From an uncultured Chryseobacterium sp. (lineage in GTDB: Bacteria; Bacteroidota; Bacteroidia; Flavobacteriales; Weeksellaceae), in assembly GCF_936933875.1 (NCBI RefSeq), contig NZ_CAKZIK010000083.1, positions 1 through 23,678 on the forward strand: a DNA stretch of 23,678 nucleotides. The letters are read 5' to 3'. The position numbers and the translations under genes were made by a program. Every line of letters starts with the position of its first letter. Positions within the stretch are counted from its first letter, which is position 1. Below, piece by piece: positions 1-8,201 of this stretch. The notes beneath the pieces were generated by a model that made no database searches, was not told the DNA's origin, and was given only the letters and a program-made list of their open reading frames with translations.

Positions 1-3
1 TTG

Positions 4-75
4 TAGCCTATAGGGGAATCGAACCCCTGTTGCAAGAATGAAAATCTTGAGTCCTTACCACTAGACGAATAGGCC
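4..75 (-). tRNA. tRNA-Glu (anticodon UUC)
   Basis: Read on the minus strand this folds into a complete 72-nt cloverleaf. The acceptor strands GGCCTAT/ATAGGCT pair with one G:U at the first pair. The D-arm resembles the TTCGTCTAG type seen in bacterial tRNA-Glu. The anticodon stem CAAGA/TCTTG encloses the loop TTTTCAT, with anticodon TTC at 42-40. The T-arm is AGGGG-TTCGATT-CCCCT and the discriminator is A. The 3' CCA is not encoded (ACAA follows), so it must be added enzymatically. It decodes GAA/GAG and probably also supplies glutamyl-tRNA for haem synthesis. Confidence 0.96.
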
Positions 76-91
76 AGTTTTTTTGAGGACG

Positions 92-122
92 CAAAAATAT
101 AAAGAATTTTCAAACTTTGCAA
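92..122 (-). promoter_or_regulatory. Promoter of tRNA-Glu
   Basis: On the minus strand TTG (122-120) is followed after 20 bases by TATTTTTG (99-92). This matches the Bacteroidota primary-sigma consensus TTG-N19/20-TAnnTTTG. Transcription would begin about 12 bases before the mature tRNA 5' end at 75, leaving a short leader for RNase P. The element lies between the 3' end of the amidase gene and the tRNA, so the tRNA has its own promoter. Confidence 0.7.
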
Positions 123-138
123 ACAGGACTGTATTTTC

Positions 139-1434
139 CTATTTCAAAACTTTCTGAATAACAGTGTTTTTGATGCCTTTCGCTTCTACTTCATTCTGAA
201 GTTTTACCGCTTCTTCCAAAGATTTTACATTGCCGTAAGTGTAATAAAAAATACCGTTCTCTTTCACCCTTTCAACATTTTTCAAAGTTTGAAGAACGTA
301 AGCGTTACTGCTTAATTTATCTTTTGAAGCTGCTACTTCCAATGTATAATATCCGCTTCCCAGTTTTTGATTTGGCATAAAACCAATGGCTGTGGCATTT
401 TTAAAACCTGCATCTTTAGCAGTTTTCACATTGCTGTCTCGTACAGAAGCCAGATTGGTTGTGCTGTAATAATATTTGTAAAGATTTCCTTCTTTTAAAG
501 TCAAAATATATTTTAAACCTTTCAAAGCTGGATCGTTGTCGTTATATCTTTGAGGAGTGCTCATCAACAAAACCCTGAAATCATTTTTAAGCGGAGTTTC
601 TGCGGCTTTTACAGGTTCTGCTGAAGCTTGAGAAGTTCTTCCACCTTTTCTGTCGAAAGCTCGTTTGTAACTGATGATAGCATTATAAATACTTTCAGCA
701 ATTTCAGACTGACCTTTGTCCGACGCTAAATAATGGGCCTCATCATAATTGGAAATAAAACCGGTTTCAATCAATACAGAAGGCATCGCATTCATTCTTA
801 AAACGTGCAGGTTCTGTTGTTTTACACCTCTGGAAAGTCTTTTATCTTTTTTAGAAAAATTTTCTTCTACAAAACCTCCTAAAATGAGGCTGCTTTCCAA
901 ATATCTGCTCTGCTGAATTTTTAGAGCAATTAAAGATTCTGGAGAATTCGGATCGTAGGAAGCAAAGGTTTCCCGGTCTTTTGCATCAAGGAAAATTACG
1001 TCGTTTTCTGCTTTTGCCACTTCAAGGTTGGTTCTGTTTTGATCCGGTCCCTGTACAAAAGTTTCTGTTCCGTAAGGTGTGGTCTTTACATTGGCATTAC
1101 AGTGAATAGAAACAAAGAGATCTGCTTTGCTTCTGTTAGCAAGATTCGTACGGTCTGTTAAAGACGGGTATTCATCGATTTTTCTGGTATAAATTACCTT
1201 GAAATCTTTGTCTTTCTCTAGCATTCTCCCTACTTTCAAGGTTACAGCCAGGGTAACATCCTTTTCGGCAACGCGTCCAATATCATCGTAGGTTCGGTTT
1301 GCACCAACATCGGAACCACCATGACCTGCATCTAAAACGATTGTGAATTTTTTCTGCGCTCCAATAATAACGAAGGCAAACATTAAAAATCCTGCAAAAT
1401 ATTTTTTAAAAGAAATTGTTTTATTAATCATCAT
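139..1434 (-). CDS. N-acetylmuramoyl-L-alanine amidase (Amidase_3) with SPOR-like C-terminus
   Basis: Zinc-dependent amidase that cuts the bond between N-acetylmuramic acid and the stem peptide of peptidoglycan, acting in the periplasm during cell separation and wall turnover. A hydrophobic signal segment covers residues 10-26 and ends at GAQ. Visible motifs are VLDAGHGG (zinc ligand H38), E58 in AEKDVTL, SIHCNAN (H111) and VLIETGFISN with the catalytic Glu about 223. After a linker at about 260-282, two similar stretches (about 283-356 and 361-431) resemble SPOR repeats, which in other bacteria bind denuded glycan strands at the septum; this second assignment is inference. The first two codons are both ATG (1434 and 1431), so the start is uncertain by one residue. 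The gene diverges from lptD, an arrangement I believe is common in Flavobacteriia. The family is AmiA/B/C-like, but which paralogue is not clear. Confidence 0.93.
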   Translation of the reverse strand: MMINKTISFKKYFAGFLMFAFVIIGAQKKFTIVLDAGHGGSDVGANRTYDDIGRVAEKDVTLAVTLKVGRMLEKDKDFKVIYTRKIDEYPSLTDRTNLANRSKADLFVSIHCNANVKTTPYGTETFVQGPDQNRTNLEVAKAENDVIFLDAKDRETFASYDPNSPESLIALKIQQSRYLESSLILGGFVEENFSKKDKRLSRGVKQQNLHVLRMNAMPSVLIETGFISNYDEAHYLASDKGQSEIAESIYNAIISYKRAFDRKGGRTSQASAEPVKAAETPLKNDFRVLLMSTPQRYNDNDPALKGLKYILTLKEGNLYKYYYSTTNLASVRDSNVKTAKDAGFKNATAIGFMPNQKLGSGYYTLEVAASKDKLSSNAYVLQTLKNVERVKENGIFYYTYGNVKSLEEAVKLQNEVEAKGIKNTVIQKVLK

Positions 1435-1449
1435 ATTTTAAAAATATAG

Positions 1450-1457
1450 TATTTTTG
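1450..1457 (+). promoter_or_regulatory. Possible -7 element for lptD
   Basis: TATTTTTG matches TAnnTTTG and sits in the only gap between the divergent amidase and lptD reading frames. Its last three bases are the TTG that would otherwise be the lptD start codon. If the element is used, RNA would begin around 1461-1464, after that TTG. No good TTG was found 19-20 bases upstream. Confidence 0.4.
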
Positions 1458-4073
1458 ACACCATCAATTTTAAATATCAAGCGAATCAAAATCGGCTTCA
1501 AAAATAAATTACAAATTTTAATTATCCTAATTTTTAACAGTTTTTTAGCAAACTATAATGCTCAAAACACACCTAAAAATGAGATAGTTAAAGATACTGT
1601 TTCCAAGTCTGATACCATTATTCTTATTAAGAAAGAACAATTGGCGGATGTGCTTAAAACTAAGGCAGATAACATCCGGTATGATGTTCCGAAAGGTATG
1701 ACTTTCCTGAATCAAAATGCACATGTCTCTTATGAAGATATGCAGATTGATGCAGATTATATTTCTATCGATTCTAAATCCGGAATCATTTATGCAAGAG
1801 GAAAACTGGATGAAAACGGTAAAGTCATTGAACCTGCCATTGCAACACAGGCCGGAAAAAAATACGAGTACGACAGCTTTAATTATAATTACAGAACAGG
1901 TATCGCGATTGCATTTAATGCAAGAACCGAAGAAAGCGAAGGCGTTATTGTTGCCGAAAAAACCAAAAAAGTAAACGATTCTGTTTATTATATGTCCCGT
2001 GGAAAATATACTACAGACGAATATTTTATCAAGAAAAAAGACACTATCGCAGATTATTATTTGCTGGCTCCGAATATTAAATTAATTAAAGGAAAAAATA
2101 AATCTCAGGTAGTTACAGGACCAATACAGATGTACATTGAACGTGTTCCAACGCCTTTGGCTTTGCCATTTGCGATTCTTCCTTTTTCGGATAAGCGTTC
2201 TGCTGGAATTCTGATTCCGAGTTTTGGAGAAAGGGAAGATGTGGGGTTTTTCCTGAACGGATTAGGTTATTACCAACCCATTGGAGAACATTTCGACTTC
2301 AAACTAATGACCGACATCTATACGAAAGGAAGTTGGAGTCTTCGCCCGGAAGTGAATTACAAGAAAAATTACCGTTATACCGGAAATTTCTCTGCAGAGT
2401 TGGGAACAACCATTCGTGGAATTAAAGGTTTGGACGATTACAGCAAATATTCTACGTACAGAATTGGATGGAGACACAGCCAGGATTCCAAAGCCAATCC
2501 TTTCCTCAATTTCTCTGCATCGGTAGATATTGTAAGCAACAAGTTCTATAATAATACGATTAATAATAATTATATTTTTAATCAGAATGCGCTGAATGCT
2601 CAGCAAAATTCAACCATCAGTATCACCAAACGATTCTTAACGCTACCGATTACCATTACCGGAACATCTTCTTATTCGCAGAATTTCACGGACGGAAATG
2701 TGAATTTAAGACTTCCTCAGATGAATGTCGCGATTAATCAGTTCTATCTTTTTAAACCCAGAAACGGTGGAATTCGCGAAGGTCTTTTGGAAAACATTAC
2801 CGTAAACACAGGCTTCAATTTTTCAAATTACGTTACAGCAAACCAGAGCATAATGTTCAAAAAAGAAATGTGGGACAAATTGCAGACCGGGCTTCAGAAC
2901 AACCTTTCGCTTTCTACGAGTACAACGGTTGCGAAGTTTTTCACATTCTCTGTTAACGCAACTGCGAACAATGTTTTAACAACTAAAACTTTAACGAGAA
3001 CGTATAATCCTGTTACCAACGAAATCGAAAATAATTACAATAAAAAGATTGCAGGATTTTCTGCATTTTCTACCAGCGCGAGTTTGCAGACGGTTTTGTA
3101 TAAAACGGTTTACTTCAAAAAAGATTCTAAAATTCAAGGGATTCGTCACATGGTAACACCAAGTATTGGGGTTTCTTATACGCCGGATTTTGGAGAGGAA
3201 AGTTGGGGTTATTACCGGAATTATTATGATGCAAGTGGTGCTTTAACCCCTTATTCCATCTTTGATGGAGGGATTTTTGGTGCACCTTCACGAGGATTGT
3301 CACAATCTTTGAACTATAGCATCAACAACAATTTGGAGATGAAAGTTCGATCCAAAAAAGATTCTACCGGTGTAAAAAAGGTTAAGATTTTTGAAAACCT
3401 GAATATTTCTGGAGGGTATAATTTCGCGGCAGAAAATTACAAATGGAGTCTTATTAACGTTAACGGACAAACGTCTTTATTTGATGGAAAACTGAGTGTA
3501 AATTCAAGTCTGGTGATTGATCCTTACAAAACAGAATATGACGTCAACGGACAAGGTGTAAGAACTGAAAATTTCGGAGCTTTCGCGCTGCAAGGATTTA
3601 ATTTGCAGCTTTCATTCCCATTAAGTGAAGCCATTTTTGGCGAGAAGAAAAAACCGGAAGAACTTTATAAAACCCGTGGCGAAATCCGTAACGAAAATTA
3701 TTATTTCGACGAAAGTAATTATGCACATTTTAGTGCACCTTGGACACTTAATGTTAATGCAAATTATGGTTATACCAGAAATACAACTAGGTTTGGGACA
3801 AAAGTAGCATCAATTGGTTTGGATGGAGATCTTAAACTTACTCCGTTCTGGACGATTAACGGAAGTACTCACTACGATGTAATTTCTAAAGAATTAGCTT
3901 ATACAAGACTTGGTTTTTCCAGGAATCAGCGAAGTTTTACGATCAATTTCAACTGGGTGCCTTTCGGACAGTATAAAGTGTACGATTTCTTTATCGGAAT
4001 AAAAGCCAATATCTTAAGCGATGCTTTGAAGTATAAAGACAGAAGCTTTACACAGCCGAACGCGCCGTTCTAA
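1455..4073 (+). CDS. lptD: LPS-assembly outer-membrane protein LptD (Bacteroidota type)
   Basis: Outer-membrane beta-barrel that, with a partner lipoprotein, inserts lipopolysaccharide into the outer leaflet at the end of the Lpt export path. At about 872 residues it has the usual size for Bacteroidota LptD. A signal peptide (hydrophobic core about residues 19-31, ending NAQ) is followed by an OstA-like beta-jellyroll domain rich in DADYISID/IYARGK-type strands (about 70-220). A long barrel follows with alternating aromatic strands to the C-terminus (SRNQRSFTINFNWVPFG and onward). The start is unresolved. The reading frame opens at a TTG at 1455 that coincides with a promoter-like TAnnTTTG, and there is no ATG before codon 82, which would remove the signal peptide. 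A TTG, ATT (1467) or ATC (1476) start is therefore needed. The gene lies head-to-head with the amidase and is followed 43 bp later by ridA. Product call is confident; start is not. Confidence 0.9.
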   Translation: MTPSILNIKRIKIGFKNKLQILIILIFNSFLANYNAQNTPKNEIVKDTVSKSDTIILIKKEQLADVLKTKADNIRYDVPKGMTFLNQNAHVSYEDMQIDADYISIDSKSGIIYARGKLDENGKVIEPAIATQAGKKYEYDSFNYNYRTGIAIAFNARTEESEGVIVAEKTKKVNDSVYYMSRGKYTTDEYFIKKKDTIADYYLLAPNIKLIKGKNKSQVVTGPIQMYIERVPTPLALPFAILPFSDKRSAGILIPSFGEREDVGFFLNGLGYYQPIGEHFDFKLMTDIYTKGSWSLRPEVNYKKNYRYTGNFSAELGTTIRGIKGLDDYSKYSTYRIGWRHSQDSKANPFLNFSASVDIVSNKFYNNTINNNYIFNQNALNAQQNSTISITKRFLTLPITITGTSSYSQNFTDGNVNLRLPQMNVAINQFYLFKPRNGGIREGLLENITVNTGFNFSNYVTANQSIMFKKEMWDKLQTGLQNNLSLSTSTTVAKFFTFSVNATANNVLTTKTLTRTYNPVTNEIENNYNKKIAGFSAFSTSASLQTVLYKTVYFKKDSKIQGIRHMVTPSIGVSYTPDFGEESWGYYRNYYDASGALTPYSIFDGGIFGAPSRGLSQSLNYSINNNLEMKVRSKKDSTGVKKVKIFENLNISGGYNFAAENYKWSLINVNGQTSLFDGKLSVNSSLVIDPYKTEYDVNGQGVRTENFGAFALQGFNLQLSFPLSEAIFGEKKKPEELYKTRGEIRNENYYFDESNYAHFSAPWTLNVNANYGYTRNTTRFGTKVASIGLDGDLKLTPFWTINGSTHYDVISKELAYTRLGFSRNQRSFTINFNWVPFGQYKVYDFFIGIKANILSDALKYKDRSFTQPNAPF
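1499..1506 (-). promoter_or_regulatory. Possible -7 element for the amidase gene
   Basis: Minus-strand TATTTTTG lies about 65 bases upstream of the amidase start, inside the 5' coding part of lptD. No TTG at the expected 19-20 base spacing was found, so this is a weak call. Confidence 0.3.
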
Positions 4074-4092
4074 AAAATTATTAAACAAATAC

Positions 4093-4100
4093 TATATTTG
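4093..4100 (+). promoter_or_regulatory. Probable -7 promoter element of ridA
   Basis: TATATTTG matches TAnnTTTG, 16 bases before the ridA ATG and just after the lptD stop. No TTG lies at the ideal upstream spacing, but position and match suggest ridA has its own start of transcription. Confidence 0.5.
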
Positions 4101-4116
4101 CGTAAAATTTTATATC

Positions 4117-4497
4117 ATGAAGAAAGTAATCTCTACCAATAATGCTCCGGCTGCAATTGGACCTTATGCACAGGCTAATTTTGCAAATGGAATTCTTTAT
4201 ATCTCCGGACAAATTCCTTTAAACCCTGAAACCGGTAAGCTGGAAGAAGGCATAGAAAAAGAAACGCACCAGGTAATGAAGAATTTGGAAGCGATTTTAA
4301 TTGAGGCGGGAATGACTTTCACTAATGTCGTGAAAGCTACTATTTTTCTGAAAAACATGGATGATTTTGCTGTAATGAATGATATTTACGCATCGTACCT
4401 TGACGCAGATAATTATCCTGCTCGAGAAACGGTTCAAGTTTCTTGTCTTCCGAAAAATGTAGATATTGAAATCTCGATGATTGCTCATCAGAATTAA
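4117..4497 (+). CDS. ridA: RidA family 2-iminobutanoate/2-iminopropanoate deaminase
   Basis: Cytoplasmic enzyme of the YjgF/YER057c/UK114 family that hydrolyses reactive enamine/imine intermediates released by PLP enzymes such as threonine dehydratase, protecting other PLP enzymes. The 126-residue length is the family norm. Family hallmarks are visible: the N-terminal NAPAAIGPYAQA, then LYISGQIPLNPETG, the central QVMKNLEAILIEAG and VVKATIFLKNM, and the C-terminal PARETVQVSCLPKNVDIEI, which carries the conserved active-site Arg (in ARE) and Glu (in DIEI). It has a promoter-like element directly upstream and is followed after 6 bp by a small membrane-protein gene, so the two are likely co-transcribed. 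Confidence 0.95.
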   Translation: MKKVISTNNAPAAIGPYAQANFANGILYISGQIPLNPETGKLEEGIEKETHQVMKNLEAILIEAGMTFTNVVKATIFLKNMDDFAVMNDIYASYLDADNYPARETVQVSCLPKNVDIEISMIAHQN

Positions 4498-4503
4498 TTT
4501 TTG

Positions 4504-4959
4504 ATGAATTTTTTAAGAAATACTTTAGGCGTTTTAGTTGGTCTTGCTGTGGCGGGACTCATCATAACTTTCGGGATTAGGATTGATCCGGATTGGGTAA
4601 CGTATGAACGCTTTTCGCCGTTCCAAAACTGGGAATCATTCCTGAAATCTATGGAGGGAAATGACCGCTTTTTTGGGTTTTTACTGTTCCTTTCTGGAGT
4701 TTCTGCAACGGTGGGAGGTGTTGTAACTGCAATCATTGTAAAATATGCTAAAGTTGCCTACGCTATTTTAATTGGTTTTATGCTGCTCTTCATTGCGATG
4801 TTGGATATTATTATTTTTCCATATCATCCTACATTTTATAAAATTTTAATCTTCCTTACTTTTTTTCCTTTTGCCTGGATAGGAGGAAAAATTACAGAAG
4901 TTATTTTTGAACGCCGAAAACGAAGAAATCTTCTCAAAAAAATGAAGATTAAAAAATAA
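4504..4959 (+). CDS. Small multi-pass inner-membrane protein, unknown function
   Basis: The 151-residue protein has about four hydrophobic segments: roughly residues 5-25, 59-79, 83-105 and 110-130. A loop of about 30 residues with aromatic and charged residues (DPDWVTYERFSPFQNW) follows the first helix. The tail is strongly basic (ERRKRRNLLKKMKIKK) and should face the cytoplasm by the positive-inside rule. I chose ATG at 4504; a TTG one codon upstream is possible but less likely. It lies 6 bp after ridA and before a shared bidirectional hairpin, so it is probably in the ridA transcript. I do not recognise the family and propose no function. Confidence 0.8.
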   Translation: MNFLRNTLGVLVGLAVAGLIITFGIRIDPDWVTYERFSPFQNWESFLKSMEGNDRFFGFLLFLSGVSATVGGVVTAIIVKYAKVAYAILIGFMLLFIAMLDIIIFPYHPTFYKILIFLTFFPFAWIGGKITEVIFERRKRRNLLKKMKIKK

Positions 4960-4961
4960 AA

Positions 4962-4991
4962 AAACGCTTCAGAAATTTTCCTGAAGCGTTT
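4962..4991. terminator. Bidirectional intrinsic terminator
   Basis: An 11-bp perfect stem AAACGCTTCAG/CTGAAGCGTTT with an 8-base loop lies between two convergent genes. On the minus strand it is followed by a run of T (interrupted once), so it best terminates htrA. On the plus strand the tail is weaker (TCTCATTTAT). Confidence 0.85.
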
Positions 4992-5031
4992 CTCATTTAT
5001 GATAACTTATAAATGAATCCGATATCTTTAA

Positions 5032-6543
5032 TTAAGGCATTTTGAAGCCTTGCGTATAATTTCTTCCGTACTCGTCAACAAATTTAATCTGAACATTTCC
5101 GCTGTAATTTCCGAGAATTCTGTCCACATCTTTTTGCGAGTTCACGGGTTTTCCATTGATATCAGTAATAATATAATTGTCAACAATTCCGATTTTTGAT
5201 AATTCTCCACCATCAACAATATTTTTGGTAAGAACACCGCTGTTTAAACCATATCTTGTTTTGAAACTTTCGCTCAAAGGTTCGAATTCTCCTCCAATTT
5301 TTTCAGAAACAGAAAGATCAGCTTTTGTTCTTGCTGAAGTTCCACCTTTTTGGTCTTTCAGAACTACTCTTGAAGTATTTTCTTTACCATTTCTTAGGTA
5401 AGTTACATTCACGGCATCTCCCGGTCTTTTGCTTCCAACAGCTAAAGAAAGGTCTGCAAAATCAGTAACTTCTGTATTGTCGATTCTGGTAATGATGTCG
5501 CCTTTTCTTATTCCTGCATCATCTGCACCGCTATTAGAATTAATGTCGGTTACATAAATTCCGCTTCCACCTTTAATATTGGTTTTAAACTGACGGTTGT
5601 ACTGTGCAACTTGTTGATCGTTCGATAAATCTAAAGAACCAACACCCAAGAAACCTCTTTGTACCAAACCGAATTTTTTAATGTCTTCTACAATTTTTCT
5701 GGCCAGATTCGCCGGAACAGCAAAACCGTATCCTGCATAATAACCACTTGGAGAAGCAATGGCAGAATTAATTCCAATTAAATCACCATTCGTGTTCACC
5801 AAAGCACCACCTGAATTTCCCGGGTTAATTGCTGCATCAGTTTGTATAAAACTTTCAATAGGATTTGTTGATCCACCCTGTGCAAGAATTCCAATTCCAC
5901 GACCTTTCGCAGAAATAATTCCTGCAGTGGCTGTAGAATTTAATCCCAAAGGATTTCCTACTGCCAAAACCCACTGTCCAACTTCTACCGCATCAGAATT
6001 AGCAAAATTCAGATAAGGAAGTCCTTTTTCTTCAATTTTTAATAAAGAAATATCTGTATTGGGGTCTGTTCCCACTAAAGTTGCGATATAACTTTTCTTG
6101 TTGCTTAAAACAACTTCCAGTTTATTTGCTCCTGCAACTACGTGATTATTGGAAATAATATATCCATCGGGTGAAATAATTACTCCGGAGCCCATTCCAG
6201 AAGGCATATTGTCCGGTCTTTGTTGCTGTCTTTGCTGTTGCTGTCTGTTATCTCGGAAGAACCAGTCTAGAATATCCTGCTCAGAACTTCTTCCGGCAGA
6301 TCTGTTATTGTAATTCTTAATAGTAACTACAGCCGGAACTGTCATTTTAGCCGCCTTTGTAAAATCATCTCCCAATCCCGACATATTCATACCTGCAAAC
6401 GAAGTATTTTTCGATTCCGTGAAATAGGAATAATCCTGATTATTCGCATCATTGTTAAAAAACTTAACTCCTCCGAAAACTGTAGCTCCGGAAACCACAC
6501 CAACTAATGCGTAAGGCACCAGTTTTTTTAAATTATCTTTCAT
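5032..6543 (-). CDS. Periplasmic HtrA/DegP-type serine protease, two PDZ domains
   Basis: ATP-independent protease/chaperone that degrades misfolded proteins in the cell envelope. An N-terminal signal anchor covers about residues 8-28. The trypsin-like domain carries the catalytic triad H134 (ISNNHVV), D164 (NTDISLLKI) and S244 (NPGNSGGAL). PDZ1 spans about 300-395, with a recognisable GIRKGDIITRIDNTEV core. PDZ2 spans about 405-500 (GIVDNYIITDINGKPV). A Gln/Arg-rich stretch (residues 101-109, with a Met/Gly-rich part after it) sits before the protease core where DegP has its LA loop. Its codons are CAA/CAG-type repeats, so it may vary in length among strains. The gene has its own promoter-like element at 6587-6594 and ends at the shared hairpin. 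DegP and DegQ cannot be told apart from sequence alone. Confidence 0.95.
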   Translation of the reverse strand: MKDNLKKLVPYALVGVVSGATVFGGVKFFNNDANNQDYSYFTESKNTSFAGMNMSGLGDDFTKAAKMTVPAVVTIKNYNNRSAGRSSEQDILDWFFRDNRQQQQRQQQRPDNMPSGMGSGVIISPDGYIISNNHVVAGANKLEVVLSNKKSYIATLVGTDPNTDISLLKIEEKGLPYLNFANSDAVEVGQWVLAVGNPLGLNSTATAGIISAKGRGIGILAQGGSTNPIESFIQTDAAINPGNSGGALVNTNGDLIGINSAIASPSGYYAGYGFAVPANLARKIVEDIKKFGLVQRGFLGVGSLDLSNDQQVAQYNRQFKTNIKGGSGIYVTDINSNSGADDAGIRKGDIITRIDNTEVTDFADLSLAVGSKRPGDAVNVTYLRNGKENTSRVVLKDQKGGTSARTKADLSVSEKIGGEFEPLSESFKTRYGLNSGVLTKNIVDGGELSKIGIVDNYIITDINGKPVNSQKDVDRILGNYSGNVQIKFVDEYGRNYTQGFKMP

Positions 6544-6586
6544 TTTAATAAAACGTCTTTTTATACTTAATACACCTTTATAATAA

Positions 6587-6594
6587 CAAACTTA
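6587..6594 (-). promoter_or_regulatory. Probable -7 element of htrA
   Basis: Minus-strand TAAGTTTG matches TAnnTTTG, about 44 bases before the htrA ATG. No TTG lies 19-20 bases upstream. For a stress protease a second promoter used by an alternative sigma factor would be plausible, but I see no clear motif. Confidence 0.45.
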
Positions 6595-6747
6595 ATGCTA
6601 AATCAGTATTGATTATCATCTGGATGTTTCAAATTTAACTAATATTTAACAAGAATTAATGAATTTTAGGAAGAATAGTGCAGTTTTGATTGCTTTTAAC
6701 TGATTTATTACAGTGACAAATCGGCAGATTTTAAATTTCAGAATGTT

Positions 6748-6755
6748 TATCTTTG
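6748..6755 (+). promoter_or_regulatory. Probable -7 element of trhO
   Basis: TATCTTTG matches TAnnTTTG and leaves a leader of about 25 bases before ATG 6786. Its last three bases form an in-frame TTG (6753), which argues against that codon as the start. Confidence 0.6.
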
Positions 6756-6785
6756 CAAAAATTTTCTCACTTAAAAGTTTATAGC

Positions 6786-8150
6786 ATGCAACTGTACAAC
6801 ACCTTAAGCGCAGAAGAAAGAGCTCAACTTATTGAAGAAGCCGGTAAGGAACGTCTTACTTTGTCTTTCTATGCGTACGCCAAAATTGAAGATCCCAAAA
6901 AATTTCGTGACGATTTATTTATAGCCTGGAATGCACTTGATGCTTTAGGCAGAATTTACGTTGCTCAAGAAGGAATTAATGCTCAAATGAGTGTACCTGC
7001 TGAAAATTTTGAGGCCTTCCGCGATACGCTTGGGCAATATGATTTCATGAAGGGAATCAGGCTTAATGTTGCAGTAGAGCAAGATAATTATTCGTTTTTA
7101 AAACTAACCATTAAAGTTCGTCATAAAATCGTTGCAGATGGTTTGAACGACGACACTTTTGATGTCACCAATAAAGGAGTTCATTTAAAAGCGAAAGAAT
7201 TCAACGAAATGCTTTCAAATCCGAATACGATTGTTGTGGATTTCCGCAATCACTATGAAAGTGAAGTTGGTCATTTTGAAGGCGCGATAACCCCTGATGT
7301 TGAAAATTTCCGTGAAAGTCTACCGATTATCAACAACCAGCTGAAAGATTTTAAAGAAGACAAAAACCTTTTGATGTATTGTACCGGCGGAATCCGTTGT
7401 GAGAAAGCGAGTGCTTATTTCAAGCATCAGGGTTTTAAAAATGTTTTCCAGTTGGAAGGCGGAATTATCGAATATACACGTCAAATCAAGGAAGAAAACA
7501 TCGAAAGTAAATTCATTGGAAAAAATTTCGTCTTCGACCACCGTTTAGGAGAGAGAATTACAGACGATATTATTTCGCAGTGTCATCAATGTGGAAAACC
7601 ATGTGACAATCATACGAATTGCGCAAACGATGCCTGTCATTTATTATTTATCCAGTGTGATGAATGTAAAGCTGCAATGGAAAACTGTTGTTCCACCGAA
7701 TGTCAGGAAACCATTCATTTACCTTGGGAAGAACAGGTTGCAAAACGAAAAGGCTTGCAGGTTGGAAATAAAGTGTTCAGAAAAGGTAAATCTGAAGCTT
7801 TGAAATTCAAACATTCCGGAGATTTATCGACTACACCTTTAGCAAAAGCCGAAACAAAGCCTGAAACGAAAGACATTCGTCAGAAAATCAAATTAAAGAA
7901 AACTTTGGTTGGAAAAGCTGAACATTATTTTACAAAATCTAAAATCGCTCAGTTCTTAATCGAAAACGGCGAGCTTTCAGTTGGAGATAAAGTTTTGATT
8001 TCCGGACCAACAACCGGAGAACAGGAAATTACCTTAACTCAACTTTTCGCCAACGGAAACTTTGTTGAAACAGCAAAGATTGGCGACCAAATTACTTTTG
8101 AATTACCATTCCGAGTGAGATTGTCGGATAGGATTTATAAGTTACTGTAA
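6786..8150 (+). CDS. trhO: tRNA uridine(34) hydroxylase TrhO, long form with C-terminal barrel
   Basis: Rhodanese-family enzyme (YceA/UPF0176) that, in characterised members, makes 5-hydroxyuridine at wobble position 34 of tRNAs using oxygen. Residues 1-125 form the N-terminal acylphosphatase-like domain (GRIYVAQEGINAQMS is typical). A rhodanese domain spans about 140-240 with active-site Cys199 in YCTGGIRC. A Cys-rich zinc-binding segment (about 266-308: CHQCGKPC, CDEC, CCSTEC) follows. The usual family length is about 320-350 residues; this one has 454. The extra tail (about 373-454: GKAEHYF, LSVGDKVLISGPTTGE, IGDQITFELP) resembles the translation-factor-like barrel found at the end of U32-family proteins. 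I chose ATG 6786 because the longer frame starts inside a promoter element. It stands alone, followed by a terminator hairpin. Confidence 0.92.
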   Translation: MQLYNTLSAEERAQLIEEAGKERLTLSFYAYAKIEDPKKFRDDLFIAWNALDALGRIYVAQEGINAQMSVPAENFEAFRDTLGQYDFMKGIRLNVAVEQDNYSFLKLTIKVRHKIVADGLNDDTFDVTNKGVHLKAKEFNEMLSNPNTIVVDFRNHYESEVGHFEGAITPDVENFRESLPIINNQLKDFKEDKNLLMYCTGGIRCEKASAYFKHQGFKNVFQLEGGIIEYTRQIKEENIESKFIGKNFVFDHRLGERITDDIISQCHQCGKPCDNHTNCANDACHLLFIQCDECKAAMENCCSTECQETIHLPWEEQVAKRKGLQVGNKVFRKGKSEALKFKHSGDLSTTPLAKAETKPETKDIRQKIKLKKTLVGKAEHYFTKSKIAQFLIENGELSVGDKVLISGPTTGEQEITLTQLFANGNFVETAKIGDQITFELPFRVRLSDRIYKLL

Positions 8151-8178
8151 GATTAATTTCTTAAACAATATCAATAGG

Positions 8179-8201
8179 AACGGGCTTTAGCCCGTTTTTT
8201 T
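8179..8201 (+). terminator. Intrinsic terminator after trhO
   Basis: Stem AACGGGC/GCCCGTT with loop TTTA is followed by eight T. It lies 28 bases after the trhO stop. Confidence 0.85.

Noticed and set aside
5759..6016. Plus-strand open frame inside htrA
   Set aside because: Shadow of the protease-coding region; no promoter, and the real gene on the minus strand has full motifs.
6753..6785. Upstream in-frame TTG start for trhO
   Set aside because: The TTG is the end of the TATCTTTG promoter element, and the codons up to ATG 6786 do not resemble the family's N-terminus.
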